The notes under the pieces: generated by a model
Databases searched by the model: none
The model's input: only the letters and a program-made list of their open reading frames with translations
Told to the model about the DNA's origin: nothing
DNA from: Magnetococcales bacterium WMHbin3
GTDB taxonomy: Bacteria > Pseudomonadota > Magnetococcia > Magnetococcales > Magnetaquicoccaceae
Reading direction: 5' to 3'
Length of the DNA stretch: 64,000 nt
NCBI GenBank assembly: GCA_002753185.1
Contig: PDZX01000001.1
Span: forward strand, 1 to 64,000
Position numbers and translations under genes: made by a program
Shown: one piece after another, positions 18,884 through 28,290 of the stretch
How the letters are laid out: every line of letters begins with the position of its first letter
How positions within the stretch are numbered: the stretch's first letter is position 1

Positions 18884-20010
18884 ACCCTGTTCTCCCCGGT
18901 CAGGCAGCGAAGCCGATCTGCCAGCATGATCCACTCTTCTGGAGAGGCGAGATGGAAGGTATGCTCGTTCCACTCTTTGGTGTCCATGTCCAGATCATGC
19001 CATTCTGCCTGCTTGGTATTCAAATCCACTTCCAGGGATATCTCGTGCCGCCCCAAAGACCATTCCGCCTGGATCCCTCCTTCCGCCGAAGGATAGAGAT
19101 AGGGCAACGGCAGTCCCTCAGGGTAATTGCGTCCAAAGGCGTCTGTTAGCCAATCCAATCCATCCCGACTTGGGGCATATCCCTCGCCCTCCAACCAACC
19201 ATCCCGTATGGATCGGAACTCCTCCAATCGTGCCGTTACGTCCAGTGGATCCAGGATGCAGATATGTTCGATCTCATCGATGCCCTTGAGGCGTCCATTA
19301 CCATCAAACCGTCCGACACCTTGGACCATAAGACGATCACCGGATTGATATCCACGAATTGCAGCAAGCACGGTTTCCAACTGTTGAAGCCTCATTCTGG
19401 CCACAACCTTTGACCCACCAATGGTTTCTACTTCAAAAGTCATGTTTGCCTGATCAATTTCAGGAACAGTTCCTCTCAAGACGATCTCATCTGTGTACTC
19501 TTTGATTCTTGATGCCAACACCAGTTTACGGCGTATCAATTTATCCAGACGGGCCGGACGAAGAGCATTGTTCGGATCAAATTCGATCATCTCGCCATTT
19601 CGAAGGCTCCGACCCAGGCGATCAAAGTATCCCAACAGGTTTTCTGGCAAATAGTCCGTGATCTTTTCATCGTTCGCAGCAGCGTTGATGGCTCCACAAA
19701 AGCGTTCTCTAGCCAGTTCGAGATAGACCTGATTAGCGGAAAAAAGGACACCAGGAGTCTCCATAAACAGACTCACCTGGGGCACTGCACTGCCTTCCGC
19801 GATGCCCGTCAACTTGAGGGAAATGCCATCGGTGAACCCCCGTGGCGAACGTTGCCGTCCAGGATGATCCTGCAGGTAACACCACTTGGCCACCTCAATA
19901 ATCATTTCATCCAACACGGCAAGATCTTTGAGCATCTCTAGAGGAATGGCATGCCTCTGGAAACGTTCGCCAACCATGCGCGGTTGCATGAAAGGAATGG
20001 GATCATTCAT
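18880..20010 (-). CDS. 376-residue protein of the restriction island, unknown
   Basis: A soluble protein between hsdM and the 131-residue gene, joined to both by ATGA overlaps. The N-terminal part (about 1-110) includes a DEMIIEVAKWCYLQDHPGR helix and a beta-rich segment. The middle (about 125-180) is helical (LDKLIRRKLVLASRIKEYTD). Residues of about 185-265 look like an OB- or barrel-type strand set (VRGTVPEIDQ-, SGDRLMVQGVGRFDG). The C-terminal 100 residues are acidic. I see no nuclease, ATPase or HTH motif. Its conserved place in the operon suggests it modulates or extends the restriction system. Confidence 0.65.
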   Translation of the reverse strand: MNDPIPFMQPRMVGERFQRHAIPLEMLKDLAVLDEMIIEVAKWCYLQDHPGRQRSPRGFTDGISLKLTGIAEGSAVPQVSLFMETPGVLFSANQVYLELARERFCGAINAAANDEKITDYLPENLLGYFDRLGRSLRNGEMIEFDPNNALRPARLDKLIRRKLVLASRIKEYTDEIVLRGTVPEIDQANMTFEVETIGGSKVVARMRLQQLETVLAAIRGYQSGDRLMVQGVGRFDGNGRLKGIDEIEHICILDPLDVTARLEEFRSIRDGWLEGEGYAPSRDGLDWLTDAFGRNYPEGLPLPYLYPSAEGGIQAEWSLGRHEISLEVDLNTKQAEWHDLDMDTKEWNEHTFHLASPEEWIMLADRLRCLTGENRV

Positions 20011-22127
20011 GCGGTCACCTCCCTGAGCAATGCTACAATCTCTTCCTCCAGACCCTTGATGTCCTGTTCGATTTTTTCCAGAGGACGCGGCGGCTCGTAG
20101 CGATAGAAATAACGGTTGAAGGGAATTTCATAACCCACCCTGGTTTTGGATTCGTCAATCCAGGCGTCAGGCACATGGGGCAGCACCTCACGCCGGAAAT
20201 AATCCTGAATTCTCTCCTTGAGCGGCACCGACTCGGTATCGCGCAATTCTGTATCTGTTTCAGGATTTCCCTGACGGTCAGTACAAATGGCAGCACCTTC
20301 ATCCCGTTCGGAGAGGGCATCCAGCACAGCCTTCAATTCAGGTGCGGCAAGCCGCACTCCTCGGACACGATCAACTTCTCTCAAATCCACGAGAAATGCC
20401 TTGCGATCTTTGTAAAGCTTTTCGCCATGCTTGTCGGCAAAAGCCGTCAGCAGATCACGGATGACCTGCTGACGCTGCTGGCCCTCGGCAATCTCCTGTT
20501 GACGAATGGTCTCGTTCTTTTTGGTGCTGGTGGCCAGATTGCGGAAGGCCGTCTGGTCTTCAAGGCGAGCAATGCGCCCCAAAGTGGCCTGAAAACTGAG
20601 CCGCAACGGCCTCTCAACGGTGATTTTATTGAAACCAAAACCATCATTGTCAAAAATCTTACTGACCACTAATTTTTTTTCCTGACCATCCAAGATGAAG
20701 GTGCGGGTTTCTCCATCGATAAAACCCGCATAAATACGGGTGATTTCGGCGATATGATCGGGATCTCTGGGCTTGTCACTCGGATCACCAATGCGGCGGC
20801 GCTTGTTGCCCAGGGATTTTTCCATAGGCACCCAAAAGTTCCGGGCATCAATCAACTGCACCTTGCCCCTGCGTTGGGGTTCCTTGCGGTTGGTGACAAT
20901 CCACACATAGGTGGCAATGCCGGTGTTGTAAAAAAGCTGTTCCGGCAGGGCAACAATGGCCTCCAGCCAGTCGTTTTCAATAATCCATCGGCGAATTTCG
21001 CTCTCTCCACTGCCTGCGTCCCCGGTGAAGAGTGGCGAACCGTTGAATACGATGCCGATGCGGCTGCCCCCCTGCTCTGGGGTTCTCCGCTTGCTGATCA
21101 TGTGCTGAAGAAACAGCAATGCCCCATCATTGATGCGTGGCGTACCCGCGCCAAACCGACCGGCAAAGCCCAGGGTGTCGGCCTCGTGCTGGATTGCCTT
21201 CTGCTGCTGTTTCCACTCCACACCGAATGGCGGATTGGCCAGCATGTAATCAAAGGTCCATTTGCTGCCGTCCCCGGTCTGCTCGAAGCCATCACGGGTA
21301 AAGGTGTCGCCCTGAACGATGTTGTCTGAATCCTCACCCTTGATCAGCATATCGGACTTGCAGACTGCCCAGGCTTCGTCATTCCAATCCTGGCCAAACA
21401 ATTTGGGCTGCGCCTCCCTGTTCAGGTTGCGGATATACTCTTCTGCTACCGACAGCATGCCGCCGGTGCCACAGGCGGGGTCATAGATGGTCTTTACCAC
21501 ATGGCTGCGGGCAAGATCTTCCTCAGGAGCCAAAAGCAGATTGACCATCAGCTTGATGACCTCGCGAGGCGTGAAATGCTCCCCGGCCTCCTCATTGGAT
21601 TGTTCCGCCCCGATCCGGATCAAATGCTCGAATACATACCCCATTTGCATGCCATCCAGCCGTTGGGGAGAGAGATCTATGGCTGCAAAGGCCTTGATCA
21701 CCTCAAACAGGACGTTCTTTTCCGCCATGCGGGCAATTTGCTGATCAAATCCAAACCGCTCCATAATTGCCCGGACATTTGGCGAAAATCCGTTGATGTA
21801 GCTGTTCAGGTTGGGGGCAAGGTTGTTGGGGTCGTTCAGCAGGGAATGTGCGGCATTCTTGTCAAACTGCAGTCGGGAGAGGTTGTAAAACTTGTAGCCA
21901 GTGGTGTCCTCCAAAAGCCTCCGAACGACAGTGTCAGGCTTGGTCTTGATTTCCCGATGCCTCTCCAGAGCAGCCAGCTTGGTGGGAGCCAACAGGCAGT
22001 CAAAGCGGCGCAGAACGGTGAGTGGCAGGATGACTTTGCGGTACTCATTGCGTTTATAGGGGCCACGGAGCAGATTGCAAATGCCCCAGATGAAATTGGC
22101 CAACTGGCGGTGGGTTTCTCCGTTCAT
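20007..22127 (-). CDS. hsdM: Type I restriction-modification DNA methylase HsdM
   Basis: The protein has 706 residues, longer than many HsdM because of a helical C-terminal extension. An N-terminal HsdM helical domain (about 5-140) is followed by an N6-adenine methylase with SAM-binding motif DPACGTGGML (about 215) and catalytic NPPFG (about 295). It methylates adenine at the HsdS-defined site and protects host DNA. Its ATG overlaps the stop of a small HTH gene, and its stop overlaps the next start, so it is in the middle of a tightly coupled operon. Confidence 0.95.
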   Translation of the reverse strand: MNGETHRQLANFIWGICNLLRGPYKRNEYRKVILPLTVLRRFDCLLAPTKLAALERHREIKTKPDTVVRRLLEDTTGYKFYNLSRLQFDKNAAHSLLNDPNNLAPNLNSYINGFSPNVRAIMERFGFDQQIARMAEKNVLFEVIKAFAAIDLSPQRLDGMQMGYVFEHLIRIGAEQSNEEAGEHFTPREVIKLMVNLLLAPEEDLARSHVVKTIYDPACGTGGMLSVAEEYIRNLNREAQPKLFGQDWNDEAWAVCKSDMLIKGEDSDNIVQGDTFTRDGFEQTGDGSKWTFDYMLANPPFGVEWKQQQKAIQHEADTLGFAGRFGAGTPRINDGALLFLQHMISKRRTPEQGGSRIGIVFNGSPLFTGDAGSGESEIRRWIIENDWLEAIVALPEQLFYNTGIATYVWIVTNRKEPQRRGKVQLIDARNFWVPMEKSLGNKRRRIGDPSDKPRDPDHIAEITRIYAGFIDGETRTFILDGQEKKLVVSKIFDNDGFGFNKITVERPLRLSFQATLGRIARLEDQTAFRNLATSTKKNETIRQQEIAEGQQRQQVIRDLLTAFADKHGEKLYKDRKAFLVDLREVDRVRGVRLAAPELKAVLDALSERDEGAAICTDRQGNPETDTELRDTESVPLKERIQDYFRREVLPHVPDAWIDESKTRVGYEIPFNRYFYRYEPPRPLEKIEQDIKGLEEEIVALLREVTA

Positions 22128-22291
22128 CCATTGCGTCCCTTAAGATGACTGCTCTCGACTAAAGCCCATTTCTCACAGAAATCGTCGAACTGTCTGCGGG
22201 CGATCTTGGACGGCATGGTTTTACCATTCTCCCATCGGTTGACCGTGGCAAAGCTCACCCCAAGGGCATGGGCCAAATCTTCCTGGCTCAT
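22124..22291 (-). CDS. Small HTH (XRE-type) regulator at the head of the hsd operon
   Basis: A 55-residue protein starting MSQEDLAHALGVSFATVNRW and continuing ENGKTMPSK. This is a recognisable Cro/cI HTH core (helix 2, turn, recognition helix SFATVNRW) lacking the usual first helix, so an upstream non-ATG start is possible although a TAA lies four codons before. Its stop overlaps the hsdM ATG (ATGA). It probably times expression of methylase and nuclease, like controller proteins of restriction systems. A palindrome TGTAATTACA at 22330-22339 lies about 40 bases upstream and is a candidate operator. Confidence 0.7.
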   Translation of the reverse strand: MSQEDLAHALGVSFATVNRWENGKTMPSKIARRQFDDFCEKWALVESSHLKGRNG

Positions 22292-22585
22292 ACTTAACCG
22301 TTAGCGAACACCCTTCACCATTGGAGAGATGTAATTACAACCCTCTCAAAATGCACCGATTTTTCCGTTTTCACGGCCTGTTTTTCGAGACATCTGCGGC
22401 CTTTTCTGCTATGATTGGACTTGCAGAAAAGCAATCAACGGAAAGGCTCACGGGCGATGACACTGAGGGACAGTTTATCAATATATTGGCTGAAGATCCA
22501 GGGAAATCTGTTTCCATGGTTGAAAGAGGAACTTGGACCGTTCGCCGACAAGCAACAATAATTGGATGATGCGCACTCATGAGCG
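22292..22585. other. Spacer between the hsd operon and the antiporter gene
   Basis: This holds the presumed hsd operon promoter (minus strand), the TGTAATTACA palindrome at 22330-22339 flanked by GAGA and CTCTC, and the transposase relic listed separately. I see no intact gene. Confidence 0.4.
22457..22561 (+). pseudogene. Transposase N-terminal relic (ISNCY-like)
   Basis: A 34-codon open stretch reads MTLRDSLSIYWLKIQGNLFP and continues WLKEELGPFADKQQ before TAA. This resembles the N-terminus of ISNCY/IS1182-type transposases, which typically carry a LFPxLEEELGPLTEKH element. Nothing of the catalytic domain follows, so it is a decayed insertion-sequence fragment at the right edge of the restriction island. 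It was identified by motif recall only. Confidence 0.45.
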
Positions 22586-24568
22586 TCATGATGTAAGATC
22601 TGGATCGGACGTTTCTTGTCCCGCCAGGCGGTTGAAGCCGTTGCGCGCCTCGTCGTCGCCGATGATGGCGGCCAGGTCACCTGCCGCGAAACGGAATTCG
22701 GCATCGGGATTGACGATCAACCCGCCCTGGCGAATGACCCCCACCACGGTCGCCCCACTGGTGCGGCGCAGATCGAGTTCCAGGATCGTGCGCCCGGCGA
22801 TGGCCGCGTCGTGGGCGACCGGGACCCACTCCAGGTCGAAGCGCTCTTCCATTTTGCATTGGGGGCCGGTCGCGTCAGGGGGAGGGAGGGTGTCGAGCGC
22901 GGAATAGAGCGAACGGCGGGCCTGGTGCGACAGGCGTTCGATGGCCATGGCCGGCAGGTTGAGGGCGTTCATGGCCAGGCGGGCCATCTCCACCCCCGCC
23001 TCCAGGTAGGGCCACACCACCTCCCGCACCTCCAGCAGACGCAATTCCTCGATATGCTCCAGGCTGGAGACCCGTCCGATCACCCGCAGTTCGGGATTCG
23101 CCTCGCGTGCCCTGGCGATGGTGGCGCACGAGGTGACAAGGTCCGGGATGGTGACCAGCATCAGCCTGGCGTTGGCGACATGGGCCGCTTCGAGGACCGT
23201 TTCACGGGTGGCGTCACCGAAAACCACGGGATACCCCTTGGCCAGCGCCTCGTCCAGGCGACGCTGATTGCTCTCCACCACCACCAGGGAAAGGCCGAGT
23301 TTGCCGAGCATCTCCATCAATTGCCGTCCCACGCGTCCCCCTCCCACCACGACCACATGGCCGGAAACCGTGGTGGCGGGCAGGTTGTAGACCACCGGCG
23401 GCTCCGGATCGTGCCGTTTTTTCCGCCAGGCGTAAATGAGCGCGGTGTGGCCCGAAATCAGGGGGGTGATCAACATGGTCATGATGGTGGTGGTGAGGAA
23501 CAGGGAGTAGGTGCGCTGATCGATGCTGCCGCTCGCCTGGCCGGTTCTGGCCAGCACGAAGGCGAATTCGCCGATCTGGAAGAGTCCCAGTCCCACGGCC
23601 CAGGGGACCACCCGCCGATAGCCGAAAAGACGCGCGATGGCATGAAAGATGTAACCCTTGCCCAGGCTGACCCCCACCACCAGCAGGCTGACCACGCCGG
23701 CATTCTCGATCAGGAAGCGCGGGTCGAGCATCATGCCCACCGAGACGAAAAAGAGCATGGCGAAAAGATCGCGCACCGGGGTGATGTCGCTCAAGGCCTG
23801 GTGCCCGAAGTGGGATCCCCCCAGGACGATCCCGGCCATGAAGGCCCCCAGGGCAAAGGAAAGCCCCGCATGATGGGTGGCGTAACCCACCCCCAGACCG
23901 ACCGCCAGCAAGGAGAGGGTAAAGAGTTCCCGCGAGTTCAGATGGGCGATGTGGCGCATGAGCCAGGGGATCAGCCGCGTGCCCAGCAGAACCATGCCGC
24001 CAAGAAAGAGAAACCCCTTGATGGCGGCGGCGCCCAGGATCTTCATGCCCATGTCGGGTTGCTGGAGTTGCGGCAGGATGATCATCAGGGGGGCCACGGC
24101 CAGGTCCTGGACGATCAGCATGCCGATCATCACCCGACTGGAGAGAGTGCCCATCCAGCCCTGGTTGGTCAGGGTTTTTAAAATGACCATGGTGCTCGAC
24201 AAGGAGACCATGCCCCCGAACCAGAGGCTGGCGATCCAGTCCAGCCCCGCCAGGCGTCCGATTCCGTACCCCAGGGCGATGCAGGCCGCCATTTGCAATG
24301 GGGTGCCCAGCAGGGCCACCTTGCGTACCGGTTTCAGCTCCTTGAAGGAGAACTCCAGCCCCAGGGCGAACATCAGCAGGGCCACCCCGATTTCGGCCAG
24401 CAACTCGATGTCGTGAATCTGGACCACGCCCATGGTGCTGACATGAGGGCCAACCAGCACCCCGGCCAGGATGTAACCGAGGATGAGGGGCTGTTTCAGG
24501 AGGTGGGCGATGCCGCCGCCCAGCAAGGCAACCAGCACGATCGTGATGATGTCGGTGGCGATTCCCAA
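22586..24568 (-). CDS. Kef-type cation:proton antiporter with TrkA-N and TrkA-C domains
   Basis: The protein has 660 residues. Residues 1-385 form a 12-13-helix Na+/H+ exchanger-type domain ([17 protein letters not shown]-like [35 protein letters not shown]). A RCK/TrkA-N NAD-binding domain (about 405-520, [16 protein letters not shown]) and a TrkA-C ligand-binding domain (about 575-650) follow. It likely exports K+ or Na+ in exchange for H+ under control of nucleotides bound to the RCK domain, protecting against pH or electrophile stress. It is close to the YbaL/KefB branch. No KefF/G-type ancillary gene is next to it. The GGDEF-EAL gene lies 18 bases upstream on the same strand. Confidence 0.9.
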   Translation of the reverse strand: MGIATDIITIVLVALLGGGIAHLLKQPLILGYILAGVLVGPHVSTMGVVQIHDIELLAEIGVALLMFALGLEFSFKELKPVRKVALLGTPLQMAACIALGYGIGRLAGLDWIASLWFGGMVSLSSTMVILKTLTNQGWMGTLSSRVMIGMLIVQDLAVAPLMIILPQLQQPDMGMKILGAAAIKGFLFLGGMVLLGTRLIPWLMRHIAHLNSRELFTLSLLAVGLGVGYATHHAGLSFALGAFMAGIVLGGSHFGHQALSDITPVRDLFAMLFFVSVGMMLDPRFLIENAGVVSLLVVGVSLGKGYIFHAIARLFGYRRVVPWAVGLGLFQIGEFAFVLARTGQASGSIDQRTYSLFLTTTIMTMLITPLISGHTALIYAWRKKRHDPEPPVVYNLPATTVSGHVVVVGGGRVGRQLMEMLGKLGLSLVVVESNQRRLDEALAKGYPVVFGDATRETVLEAAHVANARLMLVTIPDLVTSCATIARAREANPELRVIGRVSSLEHIEELRLLEVREVVWPYLEAGVEMARLAMNALNLPAMAIERLSHQARRSLYSALDTLPPPDATGPQCKMEERFDLEWVPVAHDAAIAGRTILELDLRRTSGATVVGVIRQGGLIVNPDAEFRFAAGDLAAIIGDDEARNGFNRLAGQETSDPDLTS

Positions 24569-24586
24569 GGGTCTTCTCCTTATGCG

Positions 24587-27500
24587 CTAACCGGGGATGG
24601 GTGGCTGGCTCGTCAGCCCCACGAAGCGGGCGAACGCGTCGCCAGGCAAGGGCTTCGACAGGTAATAGCCCTGGACCTGATGGCAGCCGTGCTCGCGCAG
24701 AAACTCGAGTTGTTCGACGTTCTCCACCCCTTCCGCCACCACCTTCAGGCCCAGCGTCCGCGCCAGGGCGATGATCGCCCGCACGATGGCGGCGTCGCTG
24801 GAGTCCCGCGTGAGGTCGCGCACGAACGACTGGTCGATCTTGAGGGTGTTCACCGGGAAGCGCTTCAGATAGTTCAGCGACGAATAACCGGTGCCGAAGT
24901 CGTCCATGGCCAGGCTCAGCCCAAGCTCACGCAGATTCCGCATGATGGTGATCGACTCCTCGATATTGCCCATCAGCATGCTCTCGGTGATTTCGAGTTC
25001 CAGGCACTCCGGCGGCAAGGCCGTGCGCCACAGGGTTTCCTGCACCTTGGCGATGAGATCCGGTTGCTGGAACTGGCGGGCGGAGAGATTCACCGCCACC
25101 TGCAAGGGGCATGTGTCCCCCTGGTTCCAGGCCACGGACTGGCGACAGGCGTTTTCCAGGATCCACTCCCCCATGGGCAGAATCAGTCCCGTCTCCTCGG
25201 CCAGCGGAATGAACCTGGCGGGGGAGACCAGACCCACGCCCGGCTTTTCCCAACGCACCAGGGACTCCATCCCCACCACCCGGTTGCCGGCCAGTTCGAA
25301 CTTGGGCTGAAAGTGGAGCAGCAGCTCGTTGCGCGCAATCGCCTTGGTGAGTTCCTCCTCCAGGGTGACGCGCTCGAAGATGCGGGTCTGGAGTTCGTCG
25401 GAGAAGAACTGAAAGTTGTTGCGTCCCTTTTCTTTGGCCAGGTACATGGCCATGTCCGCGTGTTTGGTGAGAGAGTCGAAATCGTGGCCGTCGCCCGGAT
25501 ACAGGGCGATGCCGATGCTGCCGCCGATGTTCACCTCCTGTTCCATGAGGGTCAGTGGCGTCCGCAGGGAGTCGATCATCCCCTGGGCGATGGCGGAAAT
25601 CTGTTCCGGGTGTTTCACGTCGGTGAGGATCACGGTGAACTCGTCGCCCCCCAGGCGGGCCACGGTGTCGTTTTTTCGCACCTTGGCCGTCAGCCGCTTG
25701 GCCACGATGCGCAGAAGTTCGTCTCCGGCGGCGTGGCCCAAGGTGTCATTGACGAACTTGAAGCGGACCAGGTCGATGAAGAAAAGGGCCACCCCCTGCT
25801 GATGGCGATGGGCGGTGGCCAGTTCGTGGGTGAGCCGTTCGCGGAACATGGCGCGGTTGGGCAATTCGGTGAGGGGGTCGTAGTAGGCCAGGTTGAGCAG
25901 TTTGCGTTCCGTGGCCTTTTGCTCGCTGATGTCGGAGAAAATGCCGACGTAGTGCGTGGGAACGCCAGCGGTGTTGTGGACCGTGTTGATGGAAAGCCAC
26001 TTGGGATAGAGCGCGCCGTCCTTGCGGCGGTCCCAGATCTCCCCTTCCCAGCGTCCCTCTTCCCGCAGTCCTTGCCACATCCGTTGGTAGAAGGATGCGT
26101 CGTGGCGGCCCGACTTGGAGATCGCCGGAGTCTTGCCCAGCACCTCCGCGCGGCTAAAGCCGGTGATGGTCTCGTAGGCGTTGTTGACCTTCTGGATGAC
26201 GCCGTCGAGGTCGGTGATGACGATCGCCTCGTTGGCGGTATCGATGATCTTGCCGGAGAGGATCAGGGCCTCTTCCGCCTGTTTGCGCTCCGAGATGTCG
26301 GACTGGGTGACGATCATGCGCAACGGTTTTCCGTCCGCCGAGCGTTTAACCACCATGCCCCGCGCCAGGGTCCATTTCCAACTGCCGTCCTTGCATCGCA
26401 TGCGGTGTTCGTTGGCGTAGGTGGTCATGTCACCGTCGAGACAGGCCTCGACCGTCGCCATGGTCGCCGCCCGGTCATCGGGGTGCAGACGTTTTTCCCA
26501 CGCGTCGATACCGTTGCCGATTTCGTTGTCGGCCAAACCGAACATCGTCTTCCATCGTTGCGAGTAGTAGACGGCGCCAGCCGGGATGTCCCAGTCCCAG
26601 AGGCCGTCGCCGGCGCCCTCGATGGCGAATTTCCAGCGGAATTCGCTTTCCTGCAACTCTCGTGTCATGGATTGCGCCAGGCGCAGGGCACGTTCGCGAC
26701 CGCTGGCCAGGAGCCAGACCAGCAGGGCCAGCAATCCGCTCGCCAATCCCCCGGAATAGAGCATCACCGTGGCGCGGTGGGTATCCAGGCGCTCCTCGAA
26801 GGCGGGCAGGGAGTGCAGCCGGATCATCCAGGGGTGACCCGCGAATTCGATGACCTGCGTGGTTTGAAATAATGAATGATTTTGATTGGTTATCGACAGG
26901 CTGCCATCGGCGTCATAAAGCAGGGTATCGGGGGAGATGGAGTCGCCGTCGAAGATTTCCAGATCGATCTCCTGCGACCGCCCACCGAGGATGCCGGCCA
27001 TGAGGTCGTCCATGCGAAAGGTCGCGTAGCTCCATCCGATGATGTTGGTCCGCCGATCCGCTTCCGTATCCAGGGAGGCGCCGATGCGGTAGACCGGAAC
27101 GTAGATCAACATGCCGGCCTGGACGCGGCCGCGGTCTTCCTGGACCAGTTTCACCTTGCCCGACATGGCCGCCTGTCCGGAATCGCGCGCCCGGCTCATG
27201 GCGGCGCGGCGCACCGGTTCAGAATACATGTCGAAGCCGAAGGCGCGCAGATTGCGTTCCGCGAAGGGTTCCAGGAACATGATGCTGGAATAGAGTTCCC
27301 GTTCGCCCGGTGGGCGGATGGTGAAATCCGGAAATCCTTCCTGGCGTATCGTTCGGATGTAGGTCTCTTTTTCCTCTGGGGGAACGATGACCGAATATCC
27401 CACCCCTTGAATGCCGGGATAATTCTCTCCGAGTTCCAAGGTGGCCACGTATTGCCGGAACGCCTCGCGTTTCACCTCCCGCGAGGCCGAGAACAGCCCC

Positions 27501-27733
27501 TTGCCCCCGCGCAGCACTTGCACATAGGCCGCCAGGCGTTGTTGGATGCGGATGGTCACCTCTTTCGTCTGATAGGCGAATTCGGTTTGCAGATCGTGTA
27601 ATGCATCGGTTGCCGCCGTTTGCCGCAGGATCTGGGTCGTGGTCAGGCCGATGGCCAATACCAACCAAGGTACCGTATTGATGATTTTTTGTCTGATCGT
27701 CATGCTTGTCAACCGGTGCCGAATGTAGTCCAT
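24587..27733 (-). CDS. CHASE-PAS-PAS-GGDEF-EAL c-di-GMP enzyme
   Basis: About 1048 residues from the ATG at 27733; other ATGs 60 bases upstream and 30 downstream are possible. Order: TM1 (about 20-40), a CHASE-type periplasmic domain (GIQGVGYSVIVPPEE, about 60-310), TM2 (about 330), two PAS domains (about 365-620), GGDEF (about 630-790) with intact RLGGDEF, and EAL (about 800-1040). The EAL signature reads ESL (GMESLVRW), while DDFGTGYSS and the EGVEN box are intact. It should make and/or degrade c-di-GMP in response to a periplasmic ligand. ESL variants are often still active, so the net direction is unclear. Confidence 0.92.
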   Translation of the reverse strand: MDYIRHRLTSMTIRQKIINTVPWLVLAIGLTTTQILRQTAATDALHDLQTEFAYQTKEVTIRIQQRLAAYVQVLRGGKGLFSASREVKREAFRQYVATLELGENYPGIQGVGYSVIVPPEEKETYIRTIRQEGFPDFTIRPPGERELYSSIMFLEPFAERNLRAFGFDMYSEPVRRAAMSRARDSGQAAMSGKVKLVQEDRGRVQAGMLIYVPVYRIGASLDTEADRRTNIIGWSYATFRMDDLMAGILGGRSQEIDLEIFDGDSISPDTLLYDADGSLSITNQNHSLFQTTQVIEFAGHPWMIRLHSLPAFEERLDTHRATVMLYSGGLASGLLALLVWLLASGRERALRLAQSMTRELQESEFRWKFAIEGAGDGLWDWDIPAGAVYYSQRWKTMFGLADNEIGNGIDAWEKRLHPDDRAATMATVEACLDGDMTTYANEHRMRCKDGSWKWTLARGMVVKRSADGKPLRMIVTQSDISERKQAEEALILSGKIIDTANEAIVITDLDGVIQKVNNAYETITGFSRAEVLGKTPAISKSGRHDASFYQRMWQGLREEGRWEGEIWDRRKDGALYPKWLSINTVHNTAGVPTHYVGIFSDISEQKATERKLLNLAYYDPLTELPNRAMFRERLTHELATAHRHQQGVALFFIDLVRFKFVNDTLGHAAGDELLRIVAKRLTAKVRKNDTVARLGGDEFTVILTDVKHPEQISAIAQGMIDSLRTPLTLMEQEVNIGGSIGIALYPGDGHDFDSLTKHADMAMYLAKEKGRNNFQFFSDELQTRIFERVTLEEELTKAIARNELLLHFQPKFELAGNRVVGMESLVRWEKPGVGLVSPARFIPLAEETGLILPMGEWILENACRQSVAWNQGDTCPLQVAVNLSARQFQQPDLIAKVQETLWRTALPPECLELEITESMLMGNIEESITIMRNLRELGLSLAMDDFGTGYSSLNYLKRFPVNTLKIDQSFVRDLTRDSSDAAIVRAIIALARTLGLKVVAEGVENVEQLEFLREHGCHQVQGYYLSKPLPGDAFARFVGLTSQPPIPG

Positions 27734-27843
27734 GCGCGCAAGATTGCGTGGATGATACCCCACCCCATTGCCGGAGACAAGTTGGCGATGCATGCCCCAT
27801 CCGCATGGGGTCGGGGAGGGCGTGCTGCCACTATTGGGGGATG

Positions 27844-27871
27844 GATCGTTTCTTCCAGGTCACCATGGATC
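27844..27871. repeat. 28-bp direct repeat, left copy, flanking prlF-yhaV
   Basis: It matches the copy at 28828-28855 at 25 of 28 positions and has the core TTCCAGGTCACCAT. The two copies bracket the toxin-antitoxin operon about 985 bases apart, as expected if the module arrived by recombination at this sequence. Confidence 0.6.
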
Positions 27872-27881
27872 TGTGACGCAC

Positions 27882-27922
27882 AATGCAATTGCATTGACAT
27901 GGTAAGGCGTTTGCATTACCAT
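27882..27922 (+). promoter_or_regulatory. prlF-yhaV promoter with two palindromes
   Basis: A TTGACA -35 (27894-27899) is followed after 17 bases by TACCAT (27917-27922). A perfect 14-base palindrome AATGCAATTGCATT (27882-27895) touches the -35. A second inverted repeat, ATGGTAA/TTACCAT, spans the spacer and the -10. This is a classic layout for autoregulation by the PrlF AbrB-type antitoxin with YhaV. Confidence 0.6.
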
Positions 27923-27957
27923 ACAGGGCATCCCAACTCCTTGAATCGGAGATCGAC

Positions 27958-28290
27958 ATGCCTGCCACCCTTGAAATCGAATCCAAGCTCACCGATCGCT
28001 ACCAGACCACGGTGCCGGAGACGGTACGCCGTGCGCTTCGGCTCGGCAAGCGCGACAAGATCCGCTATACCATTCGCCCCAACGGCGAAGTGGCGCTTAC
28101 CCGCGTCGAAACCCCCGATGGCGAGGACCCGGTGCTTGGACGGTTTCTGGAGTTCCTGGAAAGCGATATGGTCAACCATTCCGAACGCCTCCACCCTGTG
28201 GATGCCGGCCTGGTGCAACGGCTTCAGGCGCTGGTGGGCGATATCGATGTCGATTTCGCCTCCGCGTTGCCGGCGGATGACGAGGCATGA
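27958..28290 (+). CDS. prlF: Antitoxin PrlF (SpoVT/AbrB-fold)
   Basis: The protein has 110 residues. The N-terminal swapped-hairpin DNA-binding domain reads ESKLTDRYQTTVPETVRRAL with LGKRDKIRYTIRPNGEV after it (about 8-50). The acidic C-terminus (about 60-110) would wrap YhaV. A GGAG site lies 6 bases before the ATG, and the stop overlaps the yhaV start (ATGA). PrlF neutralises the YhaV RNase and represses the operon, consistent with the palindromes just upstream. Confidence 0.88.
   Translation: MPATLEIESKLTDRYQTTVPETVRRALRLGKRDKIRYTIRPNGEVALTRVETPDGEDPVLGRFLEFLESDMVNHSERLHPVDAGLVQRLQALVGDIDVDFASALPADDEA

Noticed and set aside
22321-22569. 82-codon open frame upstream of the antiporter on the plus strand
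   Set aside because: No ribosome-binding site, no recognisable family, and it overlaps the transposase relic in another frame.
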